64,000 nt of DNA from Candidatus Binatia bacterium (lineage in GTDB: Bacteria > Desulfobacterota > Binatia > UBA12015), in NCBI GenBank assembly GCA_029243485.1, contig JAQWRY010000073.1:62001-126000 (forward strand), in the 5' to 3' direction. Below, one piece after another: positions 1 through 8,530 of the stretch. Both the position numbers and the translations under genes were made by a program. The notes under the pieces were generated by a model. The model was not told the DNA's origin, ran no database searches, and saw nothing but the letters and a program-made list of their open reading frames with translations. The number at the start of each line of letters is the position of its first letter. Position 1 is the first letter of the stretch.

Positions 1-2
1 TT

Positions 3-692
3 CGGCGTGGTGCGACGCGTGACATCCCGATCCTCACGGGCACGACGCTCGAGGAGTGGAAGCTCTTCCGCATGCTCGATCCGGGCATTCGAGGGCTGTC
101 CCAGGAGGGGTTGCGAGACCGGTTCGGGCTGATCTTGAACGAGGGCTTCCCGGGTGCGCCGTCGCCGGACGAGGCGATGCGGCGTTGGCTCGAGGCGCTC
201 CAGGGCCGAACCGCCGCGACGAGTACGAACGAGGCGTGGGTCGCCTTCCAGAGCGGGCGCATGTTCCATTATCCGTGCGCGCAGCTTGCCGAGGCGCAGC
301 ACGCCGCGGGCGGCGCCGCCTACCGGTACCTGGTGACCTGGCGGGCCGCCGCGATGCGCCGCTTGCTCGGCGCTGCACACGCGATCGACGTGCCGTTCCT
401 GTTCGGCGCCGTCGGGAACCCGCTCGTGTTGCCGCTCACGGGCTTCAGTGGCGCGGCCCGTACCCTCGAGCACAATCTGCAGACCGCGTTTCTCGCGTTC
501 GCGAGCGGTGGCAAGCCCGGGCATTCGGGTCTTCCCGCGTGGCCCGAGTACGACGACGAATCGCGCACGACAATGATCCTCGGTCGGCAGTTCATTGCCG
601 AGGACGGCCCGCTCGAGCGGGAGCGTGTCCTCTACGAGGAGTGGAGCCAGGCGCCATCACCCCTGCGCATGGAGGCCGGCCCCGTCTCGTGA
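3..692 (+). CDS. Type-B carboxylesterase, C-terminal part (cut by window edge)
   Basis: The reading frame is open from base 3, so the gene begins before the window; about 229 C-terminal residues remain. It reads GTTLEEWKLF near the start, typical of the second half of carboxylesterase type B (alpha/beta hydrolase) proteins. The HAIDVPFLFG segment matches the place where the family's catalytic histidine lies (GAxHxxDxPFxFG). The nucleophile-elbow serine would be upstream, outside the window. A complete paralogue of the same family lies on the minus strand at 51297-52787 and has the equivalent HAIELPFVFG. Likely role: hydrolysis of carboxylic esters, substrate unknown. Family assignment is strong; specificity cannot be read. 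Confidence 0.85.
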   Translation, partial: RRGATRDIPILTGTTLEEWKLFRMLDPGIRGLSQEGLRDRFGLILNEGFPGAPSPDEAMRRWLEALQGRTAATSTNEAWVAFQSGRMFHYPCAQLAEAQHAAGGAAYRYLVTWRAAAMRRLLGAAHAIDVPFLFGAVGNPLVLPLTGFSGAARTLEHNLQTAFLAFASGGKPGHSGLPAWPEYDDESRTTMILGRQFIAEDGPLERERVLYEEWSQAPSPLRMEAGPVS

Positions 693-702
693 CCGCGCCC
701 GT

Positions 703-737
703 TTGACTCGCATCGACGGGAATCCTAGCGAACCCGG
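703..737 (+). promoter_or_regulatory. Putative leaderless promoter for the FUN14 gene
   Basis: TTGACT at 703-708, a 17-nt spacer, TAGCGA at 726-731, then exactly 6 nt to the ATG at 738. No Shine-Dalgarno sequence precedes the ATG. This geometry would put the transcription start at or next to the start codon. The same spacing recurs upstream of 26644 and 56806. Confidence 0.5.
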
Positions 738-1061
738 ATGGAAGAGAAGGGGAACATCCTGCTCGGGCCGGTGGGCGGGCTCGGGTTTGGTGGCGTTGTC
801 GGTCTCGCGGTGGGGTACACCGCGAAGAAGATCGGCAAACTCGTCCTGCTGGCGATCGGCGCCGTGTTCATTCTCCTACAGGCGCTTGCCTATACCGAGT
901 TGATCGACATCGACTGGGGTGCGGTCGAAGGCGCGGCGACGAACGCCTGGGAGACCTCGGACGGTACGCTCGCGGATCGGGCGTGGCAGGTGGTGACGAA
1001 CAACCTGCCGTTCGGCGGTGGGTTCGTTGCGGGATTTGCCCTCGGCTTCAAGATGGGATGA
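738..1061 (+). CDS. FUN14-family small membrane protein
   Basis: 107 residues. A glycine-rich N-terminus (GPVGGLGFGGVVGLAVGY) runs into a hydrophobic helix at about residues 36-52, and the C-terminus ends in GGGFVAGFALGFKMG. The GFxxGFxxGxK pattern at both ends is typical of the FUN14 family, whose bacterial members have no settled function (the eukaryotic FUNDC1 proteins are mitochondrial outer-membrane mitophagy receptors). It is followed after 9 nt by a polytopic membrane protein and then another membrane-anchored protein, so the three probably form one transcript. Family call is fairly secure; function unknown. Confidence 0.7.
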   Translation: MEEKGNILLGPVGGLGFGGVVGLAVGYTAKKIGKLVLLAIGAVFILLQALAYTELIDIDWGAVEGAATNAWETSDGTLADRAWQVVTNNLPFGGGFVAGFALGFKMG

Positions 1062-1070
1062 CGTGAAGTC

Positions 1071-1958
1071 GTGACGGCGACGGACTTCTTAGCGGTTGCC
1101 GAAGAGGGACGGCCCGCGCTCGTCGGTCCCAAGATCGACGGGCTGCGAAAGTTTCTGCTCCTGTTCGGGGCTGCGCGCAGTTGGCTGTGGCTGATCTTCA
1201 ACGCGAACATGGACGTGGGGTTGCTCGTGATCGCGGCGCTGCTGCTCACGGCCTGCGCGACTTTGGCTTGGGTGCCCCGCTGGGCGCATGTGGCCCCTCG
1301 GATCGCCGTACCTCTGTTGTTCGTGGAGTTGGTCGGGAACTTTCCCTTCGCGGACAATCACTTCGTCCTGGAGCTGTTGGTGGTTTCGCTTCTCGCACTC
1401 GTCGGGCGCGACGGAGACGGGGAGTCCGCGGTTCTGCAGGGGATCCTGTGGGTCACTGCGATCGTGCTGTTTCAGACGGGGCTACAGAAGGTCCTGCACG
1501 GCCAGTACTTCGGCGGCGAGTTTCTGGCGTTCATGGTCGGTCGCGGCGATCGATTCGGCGATGTGTTCGGTTGGATGCTCTCGCCCGAGGAGGTCGTACG
1601 CCTCGCGGCGCATGACCCTCTCCGTTCGGGGGAGGGGCCATATCGGGTCGAGTCCACTAAATTCGTGCTCGCCTCGAACGCGGTCTACGTCGCGGAGATG
1701 ATCCTGGCGCCTTTGCTGGTTTGGAAGCGTACGCGCACGGTCGCGGCGATCGTGGCTCTCGCGTTCGTAGTCGTGATCCAGACGGGCGCCCGGGAGATCG
1801 GCTTCGCGCTGGTGTTCGTGAACCTCTTGTTGCTGTTCACACCGAGCGACCTCATCCGGAAGCTCGTACCGGTCTTCGGGATCTTCCTGCTGTGGGTGGT
1901 GCTGGCGGCCGCGGGCTTCTTGCCCGGCGCCGCGTGGATCGAGTCGGGGTACATGTGA
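1071..1958 (+). CDS. Polytopic membrane protein of unknown function
   Basis: 295 residues beginning with GTG 9 nt after the FUN14 gene. Several hydrophobic helices are visible (about residues 25-40, 45-65, 75-95, 105-135 and four near the C-terminus, 210-290). The layout is loosely like HTTM/DoxX-type membrane proteins, but I see no diagnostic motif and do not assign a function. A conserved-looking loop with GQYFGGEFLAFM lies near residues 143-154. Its TGA overlaps the ATG of the next gene, indicating translational coupling. Confidence 0.6.
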   Translation: MTATDFLAVAEEGRPALVGPKIDGLRKFLLLFGAARSWLWLIFNANMDVGLLVIAALLLTACATLAWVPRWAHVAPRIAVPLLFVELVGNFPFADNHFVLELLVVSLLALVGRDGDGESAVLQGILWVTAIVLFQTGLQKVLHGQYFGGEFLAFMVGRGDRFGDVFGWMLSPEEVVRLAAHDPLRSGEGPYRVESTKFVLASNAVYVAEMILAPLLVWKRTRTVAAIVALAFVVVIQTGAREIGFALVFVNLLLLFTPSDLIRKLVPVFGIFLLWVVLAAAGFLPGAAWIESGYM

Positions 1959-2464
1959 TGGCGGCCCGCCGGAAATCGCCCGGGCCCCCGGCGCCCGTCG
2001 CCGGCTGGAAGGTCGCCGTCGTTCTGGCGGTCATCGCCTTCGTCGCGGTTTGGCCGCTGGTGCATCGGGGTCTCGTCGCGCTGTACGACGTGAACCCTTG
2101 GAAACTCGGAGGCTGGGCGATGTACACGACGGCTACGCCCCCGGTCCTCGTGGTCGCCTTCGAGCCTCGGGGAGACGGTGGCGTGCCGCTCGATCGGCGC
2201 CAGTTCCCGGCGTACGTCCAGCAGGCGCTCGGACAATTTGAGATGCGCCGGCACGTCCTCGGTAATCTCCACCGACCCGATGCGTTTGCTTCGCTGGTGC
2301 TGCAGGCTCGTCCGGATCTGGAGCGCGTCGTCGTCCTCGTCCAGCGGATGGCTCTCGACCCGTCCACTGCTCGGATGTCGGCTCGCACGATGCACTACAC
2401 GTATGGCGCGGAGGGCTTGCTCGCGGAACAGGCGGTTGCGGCGGCCGAGTTGGCGGGGTCGTGA
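1958..2464 (+). CDS. Membrane-anchored protein of unknown function
   Basis: 168 residues from the ATG that overlaps the previous stop (TGATG). One N-terminal hydrophobic helix (about residues 15-35, VAVVLAVIAFVAVWPLV) is followed by a soluble domain of about 130 residues with a WKLGGWAMYTT motif. No recognised family. The coupling to the polytopic protein at 1071-1958 suggests the two act together, perhaps as a two-subunit membrane complex; that is inference from gene order only. Confidence 0.6.
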   Translation: MAARRKSPGPPAPVAGWKVAVVLAVIAFVAVWPLVHRGLVALYDVNPWKLGGWAMYTTATPPVLVVAFEPRGDGGVPLDRRQFPAYVQQALGQFEMRRHVLGNLHRPDAFASLVLQARPDLERVVVLVQRMALDPSTARMSARTMHYTYGAEGLLAEQAVAAAELAGS

Positions 2465-2509
2465 GAATGAGCCGCGCGTGGTTCCCCGACGCGTGGTGGC
2501 GAGGCCTCC

Positions 2510-2659
2510 ATGAAGACCGCTTGGGCCGACCTGCTCGGCATCGACGTGCCCATCGTACTTCCGGGGATGAGCTGGATCTCGAAGCCGGGTCTGGTGGCGC
2601 CCGTATGTGAGGCGGGTGGACTCGGAATTCTCGCCGCGGGCGGCTTCGCGGTCAGCTGA
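2510..2659 (+). pseudogene. Nitronate monooxygenase N-terminal remnant
   Basis: A 49-codon ORF begins with ATG at 2510 and stops at 2657-2659. It reads LLGIDVPIVLPGMSWISKP, then EAGGLGILAAGGF. This is the beginning of the nitronate monooxygenase / 2-nitropropane dioxygenase TIM barrel (consensus: LGIxxPIxxxPMxxxxxPxLxAAVSxAGGLGxLG). The family is normally 320-380 residues, so over 85% is missing, and the downstream neighbour starts 1 nt later on the other strand. Best read as a truncated gene. Confidence 0.6.
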
Positions 2660-2660
2660 T

Positions 2661-5600
2661 CTAGCCGGCCCCGCTCGCGGCGGATGTCGTCTGCCGGAGG
2701 TCGCGTAGGTTGTCGTTAAGCTCGCGGACGCGACGCGACAGGGTCTGGCAGATGCTGATCGCGATCCCGGGTCGGCCGTCCATCACGCGAAGCAGGTCCG
2801 GTCGGTCGATGCGCAGGAGACGGATCTTGCTGATCGCCGTGCACGTGGCGGAACGGGTTTCTCCGTCGAGAATGGCCATTTCTCCGAAGAAGTCACGCGG
2901 GCCGAGTTCGCCGAGGGTGATGCCGCTGCGGGTGATTTGCACCTTCCCGGACACGATGAGGTACATGCAGTCGTCGAAGTCGCCTTCGTGCACGATGCGG
3001 GTGTTGGCCGAGTGGTCGACCTCGCGCACGATGCTTGCGAGTTCCGTGAGTTCGCGGGTACTGAGGCGCTCGAACAGCGCGAGGCTTCGAAGGTGTAGAA
3101 CGATCTCGACTCCAGAGAGCATAGGGGAGACCTCCTCTTGGTCGGCGGGAGTGTCGGTGCAGGGGCTGATGGCCCGGATGGGGGCGAGCGGGTAGGCGGG
3201 TTCGCTGGGATGGATCTCAGGCACGCCGCCGAGCCGGTTGAGCTCGGAGTGTTCGAGGGTTGCCGCGACGAAGGCGCGCGTGAGCGAATCCTCGTCCGCG
3301 AGCGCCTGGAGGAGAGCCGCGTCGCGCTCGGCCGTGCGGTCTGCGGTTGGTCGCGGCTGCTGTGCGCGTCGGCCGTCGTCGAGCAACGTGAGCAGCGCAT
3401 TCGCCTGTCCGGCGGGGAGGAGCGCCTCGAATGCTTCGAGGAGGACCGCGCGTTCGCGTCCGCTGTGCGCGCGTTCGAGCAGCGGCCCCAGTTCGGCGAT
3501 CCGCTCGTCTTGGAAGAGCGCGGCGAATAGCGAAAGGGCTGCGCGCGTTCCCTCGTCGACGCGCTCGGTCAGGCGTTGTCGAACGAGGCCCGACGTCGTC
3601 GCACCGGCGAGCGCGTGTTTCAGGTCGAGGACCCGGCGGATCCCCTCGAGCTCATCGTCGACCAGGGCGTGAAGCGTTGCAGCGTTGACCGGAATGTCTC
3701 GGAGCACGGGGAGCAGTGCTTCTCGCGTGTGGCGACCGTCGCAATGAAAGGCCTCGAGGATGACATCGATGCCATGCGGTCCGAGGGCGCGGAGGGACTC
3801 CTGCGCGGCCTCGACCTCGCCCGCGTCGTCCGAAGAAAGCCGCGCCACCGCCCAGCGGCCGTAGTCGGTGCGGCCCGTGAACCCCAGGAAGCGCAGCAGG
3901 GCAGCGCGAACGGCTGGGTCGGGGTCGCTCTGATGTTCGAGGAACCTCGTGGTGAGGTGGTCGACCGCTGCGCCATTTCGTGCGGCGACGTCGGCGAGAG
4001 CGTTTGCGGCGTGCGGCCGCTCCTCGTCGTCGCCGAGGAGCGCCACGACGAGATCGAGTCGTGCACGCCAGGAGGTCTTGTCGACGGTGTCGGCGGCTCG
4101 GGGCGCGACGAGTGTCGTGCGGAGGGATTCGAGCGCGACGTGGCGAAACTCGGCGGTGCCCGACGCGACGGCCTCGCGCAGGAGCGCATCGGCGTCGTCG
4201 GCGCGCAACGCCAGCTGGGCGGCGAGCCGCACGGCGGCCGGGGTACCTTCGTCGCTCTCCAGAGTGGAGAGGGTGTCGCGGGTCTTCGCGTCGGAGATCC
4301 GCGCGACGGCGGATGCCAGGAGGATCAGCCGTGCTTTCTCGTCGGCACCGAGGTCGGCCCGCTCGGTGACGGCGCCGAGCATGGCCGAGCTGGCACCGTG
4401 GGCCTCGCTGGGGGAGAGCGTTCCGGCCTGGAGAAGGCGGCTGATCGTGTCGAGAAGGATCGGGACGTTGTCGGCTGGCGCGGCGCGCAGCGCCTCCGCA
4501 GTCACCTCCGCGGCGATGCCCGGTGGCGCTTCGAGAGCGAGCTCGCACGCGGCTGCACATCGGTCGGGATCGGGGTCCCGGAGGGAGGCTTCGAGGAGCC
4601 GCGTGGTGCGGGCATCGAGAAGGTCAGCGTCGGGGGCTTCTCCCCGCCCGAAGCGCGTCTGCGATGCGGCCTCCAAGAGCAGCGACGGGTAGGCCCGCGC
4701 CAGCGCGATTCCTGCGCCGAGCCAGAGGAAGGCGAAAGGCACGGCGATTCGGGGCAACATTGCTTCGAGGGATGCGGCGATGGTGCCGAGTACGAGTAGG
4801 TTGCCGATTACGCCTCCGCCCCGCTTCAACATGCCGTCGAGCAACGCGGCTACGGTCGGGCGGCTCGTCTCGGGGAACAGCGTTGCGAGGGTCCGTTCGG
4901 CTGGCTCGCCGAGGGCTTTGTCCTGCAGGCTCGCGGCGGCCATGGCCACGATGGCGATGCTGAGACCACCGACGGTCGCGAAGCCGATGAACCCGAGCAT
5001 GTAGACGGCCGGGGCCAGGAGGGCGGCGCGCGGTACGCCGAACTGGCGGAACAACCACGAGGTCCCCCCGAGTTGGAGCGCCAGGATCGCCACGTTCATC
5101 CATCCGCGGAAGTTGCCATAGAGTTGGAGCAGTTCCTGCTCGCCGTCCATGCCGCGCGTTGCGGCGTCGGCGGCGACTGAGAACTCGTAGTACAGGACCG
5201 GGGCGAGCGTGCCCGCGAGGAGCGCTCCGGTGGCGAGCAGCCGGAACAAGCCGCTGTCACGCCACAGTGAGGTGAAGCTCGGCCGCGTGTCGTCTTCGTT
5301 CCGACGGGACCGTCTCGGCCATTCGATTCGTGTGACGGTCTTTCGGCGCAGCGCGGAGGTCGCGAGGGCGCCAAGCGCGAGCGCTCCGGCGGCGATCAAT
5401 ATGAGCGCGTGGATTCCGAGCTGGGTTCCGAGACTCCCCGAAGCGAAGCTGCCGAAGGCGACGCCGAGCGTCCCGCCGGCCATCATCGGTGGGACGAGGC
5501 GCTTGGCTTGGCGACCGTCGACCCAGCCGCCCATCGCGATCCAGAAGACGAGCAATGCGAGGGCCTGGATCTGTTTTGCGGCGAGGACCAGGACGGCGAG

Positions 5601-5936
5601 GACACCCGGGAGATCGGCCAGCAGTCCGAGCCACAGAGGTACGAGGAACGCGGCGGCGCACCATAACGTGAGAGTGAGGGCGCGGCCGTGGTCGCCGCCG
5701 GCGACCCGTCGTCCGATGAAGTACGTGCTCGCGGCGAGCAGGCCGGAGTTCACGAGGAAGACGAGCGGAAGTTGCTCGACGCCCACGCGTTTTAGGAAGA
5801 GCGTCTCCGCTGCGTTGGTGAGCGAAACGGTGGCCCAGCCTACCAGGAACAGCGAAAGGCCGCCCCACAGGACGATCGGCCGCTCGGAGGCGGTTCCGTT
5901 CGGAGGTCCGGCGGTAGGTGCTGTGCCGTCTGGCAT
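2661..5936 (-). CDS. Nucleotide-transporter-like MFS / HEAT-repeat / cyclic-nucleotide-binding fusion protein
   Basis: 1091 residues. Residues 20-430 form about 12 hydrophobic helices like those of ATP/ADP-carrier (Npt/Tlc) or MFS proteins. Residues 440-930 are helical repeats of the HEAT type, rich in Ala/Leu/Asp pairs. Residues 940-1075 are a cyclic-nucleotide-binding domain: the phosphate-binding cassette reads FFGEMAILDGETRSATCTA, with the glutamate and arginine that bind cNMP present. No cyclase or kinase is adjacent. A cNMP-controlled membrane transporter is the natural inference; the transported solute cannot be read. It is the largest gene in the window and is transcribed alone. The start ATG at 5936 precedes a short Pro/Gly-rich cytosolic lead. 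Confidence 0.75.
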   Translation of the reverse strand: MPDGTAPTAGPPNGTASERPIVLWGGLSLFLVGWATVSLTNAAETLFLKRVGVEQLPLVFLVNSGLLAASTYFIGRRVAGGDHGRALTLTLWCAAAFLVPLWLGLLADLPGVLAVLVLAAKQIQALALLVFWIAMGGWVDGRQAKRLVPPMMAGGTLGVAFGSFASGSLGTQLGIHALILIAAGALALGALATSALRRKTVTRIEWPRRSRRNEDDTRPSFTSLWRDSGLFRLLATGALLAGTLAPVLYYEFSVAADAATRGMDGEQELLQLYGNFRGWMNVAILALQLGGTSWLFRQFGVPRAALLAPAVYMLGFIGFATVGGLSIAIVAMAAASLQDKALGEPAERTLATLFPETSRPTVAALLDGMLKRGGGVIGNLLVLGTIAASLEAMLPRIAVPFAFLWLGAGIALARAYPSLLLEAASQTRFGRGEAPDADLLDARTTRLLEASLRDPDPDRCAAACELALEAPPGIAAEVTAEALRAAPADNVPILLDTISRLLQAGTLSPSEAHGASSAMLGAVTERADLGADEKARLILLASAVARISDAKTRDTLSTLESDEGTPAAVRLAAQLALRADDADALLREAVASGTAEFRHVALESLRTTLVAPRAADTVDKTSWRARLDLVVALLGDDEERPHAANALADVAARNGAAVDHLTTRFLEHQSDPDPAVRAALLRFLGFTGRTDYGRWAVARLSSDDAGEVEAAQESLRALGPHGIDVILEAFHCDGRHTREALLPVLRDIPVNAATLHALVDDELEGIRRVLDLKHALAGATTSGLVRQRLTERVDEGTRAALSLFAALFQDERIAELGPLLERAHSGRERAVLLEAFEALLPAGQANALLTLLDDGRRAQQPRPTADRTAERDAALLQALADEDSLTRAFVAATLEHSELNRLGGVPEIHPSEPAYPLAPIRAISPCTDTPADQEEVSPMLSGVEIVLHLRSLALFERLSTRELTELASIVREVDHSANTRIVHEGDFDDCMYLIVSGKVQITRSGITLGELGPRDFFGEMAILDGETRSATCTAISKIRLLRIDRPDLLRVMDGRPGIAISICQTLSRRVRELNDNLRDLRQTTSAASGAG

Positions 5937-6107
5937 GCAGGGGACGTTATCACCGCAGGGCCAGAGGCAAAGCCCGGCTCCGGCCCGCTTCTCTTAAGTT
6001 TTCGTAATGTGCCCGAAAGCCTCCGGTAAGGGATCGGTCGCTACCATGTTCTCTGAAACCGCCCCGACCTCGAGTAGGCCGCGGCCGAGAGAGCAAGGAA
6101 TATCGAG

Positions 6108-7163
6108 ATGATGAAGAGCACCATCACGCGCGCGACCGCGGTCGCAGTGAGCGTCGGTCTGCTGGCTGGATCGGCGGTGTACGAGAGCTACGCCAAGACC
6201 GAGCCAGCCGACACCGGGCCCGGAATGGTTCTCGCTCTTGCCAACCCGACGTCGCCCCAGGATGTCGTAGTGGTCGTGAACGGACACGAAGTCACGCGGG
6301 GCGAGGTCGACAGAGAGATCGATTCGATGCTCGGCGGACAACTCGCGAACGTTCCGGCGGAGCAACTCGATGGCATCCGTGCCCAGGTGGCTGCGCGGGT
6401 GACCGACGGTGTCATCGTGAAGACGCTCCTCGAGCAAGCCGTCGAGACGCAGGGCATTCAAGTCGACGACGCCAAGATGGCTGACGCGATGAAGAAGATC
6501 GAAGCCTCGTTGCCCGAGGGCAAGACGATGGCCGACTACATGACGGCGATGGGAACCACGAAGGCGGAGTTCCAGGACCAGCTCGGCATGAGTCTGCGGG
6601 TCGACACGCTCATTGAGAGGAAGATGGGCAAGATACCGGAGCCGACGGAGGCGAACGTCACCGCGTTCTACGAGGAGAACGGTGAGATGTTCGACGCGCC
6701 GGAACGCGCCGAGGTGAGCCACATCCTGGTGGCGATGGCACCGGATGCCGATCCGGCCGCGAAGGCCGAGAAACGTAAGGAAGCCGAAGCAGTTCGTGCC
6801 GAGCTGGTTGCTCAGGGTGGCGCCGACTTCGCGACGGTCGCCGGCCTTCGCTCGGACTGCCCGAGTAAGGCGGAGGGCGGCAAGCTCGGCATGCTGGCAC
6901 GCGGGGACACGGTCCCGCCCTTCGAGGCGGCGGTGTTCTCGCAGGACGTTGGCGCCGTTGGTCCGGTCGTCGAGACGCCCTTCGGCTTCCACATCGTGCG
7001 GGTGGAGGGGCGTGAACCTGCCGGCAAGGTCTCGATGGCGGAGGCAAAGCCGTTCATCGAGCAGCGGCTGGCCGAGGAGCAGCAGCGCGCCGCCGTGGTG
7101 AAGTATCTCGACGGTCTGCGGGCAGACGCGAAGGTGGTCTACCCAAGCAAGGAAGCGGCGTGA
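6108..7163 (+). CDS. Exported parvulin-type peptidyl-prolyl isomerase (SurA/PrsA-like)
   Basis: 351 residues. The N-terminus (MMKSTITRATAVAVSVGLLAG) is a signal peptide or membrane anchor. A SurA-N-like helical region (about 50-170, with VVVVNGHEVTRGEVD at its start) precedes a PpiC rotamase domain at about 198-325, recognisable by EVSHILVAM, GGKLGMLARGD and TPFGFHIVRV. It should catalyse proline isomerisation or chaperone outer-membrane and periplasmic proteins. The start follows AAGGAA about 8 nt upstream. It is monocistronic and ends before a strong hairpin at 7185-7215. Confidence 0.85.
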   Translation: MMKSTITRATAVAVSVGLLAGSAVYESYAKTEPADTGPGMVLALANPTSPQDVVVVVNGHEVTRGEVDREIDSMLGGQLANVPAEQLDGIRAQVAARVTDGVIVKTLLEQAVETQGIQVDDAKMADAMKKIEASLPEGKTMADYMTAMGTTKAEFQDQLGMSLRVDTLIERKMGKIPEPTEANVTAFYEENGEMFDAPERAEVSHILVAMAPDADPAAKAEKRKEAEAVRAELVAQGGADFATVAGLRSDCPSKAEGGKLGMLARGDTVPPFEAAVFSQDVGAVGPVVETPFGFHIVRVEGREPAGKVSMAEAKPFIEQRLAEEQQRAAVVKYLDGLRADAKVVYPSKEAA

Positions 7164-7184
7164 TCGGTCGCTCGGGGTTGTAGG

Positions 7185-7215
7185 CGCGGGTGCGTTGCGC
7201 TGGAGCGCACCCGCG
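7185..7215. terminator. GC-rich hairpin between convergent genes
   Basis: CGCGGGTGCG (7185-7194) is a perfect inverted repeat of CGCACCCGCG (7206-7215) with an 11-nt loop. It lies 21 nt past the parvulin stop and before the end of the convergent epoxide hydrolase gene. There is no following T-tract, so it may be a Rho-assisted or mRNA-stabilising hairpin. Confidence 0.5.
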
Positions 7216-7284
7216 TCTCGTAGTCGTGGCCGTCGAGCCGAGCCCGCGCCGTTCCCAGGCGACGGGGGCCGGCTCCGGCCGCGT

Positions 7285-8424
7285 CTACCTCATGTTTCGA
7301 AAGCAGTTCCGGAGTTCATCGACGAAGGTCTCCGGTTGTTCGAACGCGGCGAAGTGTCCGCCCTTCGGCAGCTCGTTCCAGTAGACGAGGTTCGTGAAGC
7401 GCTTCTCCGCCCAGCGTTTCGACGTGCGGAAGATCTCCTTCGGGAAGATGCTGCAGCCCGCGGGTAGCGTGATCTGGTCGAGGCGCGGGGTATTGAAGCT
7501 CTCCCAATACAGCCTCGCGGAGGAGGCCGCGGTGCCGGGTAGCCAGTAGAGCATCACGTTGTCGAGGAGCTCGTCGCGGGTGAGGGCGTTCTCGGGGTGA
7601 CCGTTGCAGTCGGTCCACGCCCAGAACTTCTCGAGGATCCAAGCGGCCTGGCCCGATGGCGAATCCGCGAGGCCGTAGCCGACCGTCTGCGGCCGAGTGC
7701 TCTGTTGCTTGGAGTAGCCCGAGTCCCATTTGTTGTAGTGCTCGAAGCCCGTGAGGGAGGCCTTCTCGAGGTCGGTCATGTCGTTCATCGTCTCGGGGTC
7801 GGGGCCGACGACGGGCATGTTCACGTGGATCCCGGCGCAGTGGTCGGAATTGTGGACGGCGACCTGCGTTGTGACCATCGAGCCCCAGTCGCCGCCTTGC
7901 GCGACGTACCGGTCGTAGCCGAGACGGGCCATGAGCTTGCCCCAGGTTTGCGCGATCTTGTCGACGCCCCAGCCGGGGGCGGTCGGCTTGTCGGAGAATC
8001 CGTAGCCAGGCAGCGAGGGGCACACGACGTGAAAGGCGTCCTTGGCGTCTCCACCGTGGGCCGTGGGGTCGGTCAGCGGGGCGATCACCTTGTGGAATTC
8101 GACGATGGATCCCGGCCAGCCGTGTGTCATGACGAGCGGCAGGGCACCCGCGTGCGGCGAACGCACATGGATGAAGTGGATGCCGAGGCCGTCGATCTCC
8201 GTTCGGAACTGCGCGAAGGAGTTGAGATGGGCCTCGCGGGCCCGCCAGTCGTAGTCGTTCGCCCAGTACGTGCAGACCTCTTGGGTGTATTCGAGCGGGA
8301 TCCCCTGGGACCAGTCGGCAACGACCTCCTTGTTCGGCCAGCGGGTCGCGCGAAGGCGCGTCCTCAGGTCTTCGAGCTCTGCGTCGGTTGCCTCGATGCG
8401 AAACGGTACGATGTCTTCAGCCAT
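7285..8424 (-). CDS. Epoxide hydrolase (microsomal/EHN type)
   Basis: 379 residues from the ATG at 8424, chosen because AGGAGAG lies just upstream. The N-terminal EHN domain (about 1-110, PFRIEATDAELEDLRTRL) is followed by an alpha/beta hydrolase core. HGWPG at 101-105 forms the oxyanion hole, D179 in GGDWGS is the nucleophile position, and the histidine in GGHFAAFEQP near the C-terminus is the general base. All fit EPHX1-like epoxide hydrolases, which open epoxides to diols. Divergent from the MacA-like operon. Substrate unknown, though lipid or terpene epoxides would suit the carotenoid oxygenase and limonene-epoxide-hydrolase-like genes elsewhere in the window. Confidence 0.9.
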   Translation of the reverse strand: MAEDIVPFRIEATDAELEDLRTRLRATRWPNKEVVADWSQGIPLEYTQEVCTYWANDYDWRAREAHLNSFAQFRTEIDGLGIHFIHVRSPHAGALPLVMTHGWPGSIVEFHKVIAPLTDPTAHGGDAKDAFHVVCPSLPGYGFSDKPTAPGWGVDKIAQTWGKLMARLGYDRYVAQGGDWGSMVTTQVAVHNSDHCAGIHVNMPVVGPDPETMNDMTDLEKASLTGFEHYNKWDSGYSKQQSTRPQTVGYGLADSPSGQAAWILEKFWAWTDCNGHPENALTRDELLDNVMLYWLPGTAASSARLYWESFNTPRLDQITLPAGCSIFPKEIFRTSKRWAEKRFTNLVYWNELPKGGHFAAFEQPETFVDELRNCFRNMR

Positions 8425-8530
8425 GGTGCTCTCCTGTAGTGGGATGGCCTTCAGCATGGCTTTCGCGATCGTCGCGGGCAAGGGCGGCGGCCGCGTCTCC
8501 TCGGTGCGCACATCGTGCTACTCTGACCCG

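Noticed and set aside
3576-4799. 407-residue plus-strand frame opposite the HEAT-repeat region
   Set aside because: Antisense of a helical repeat domain; no plausible fold or start context.
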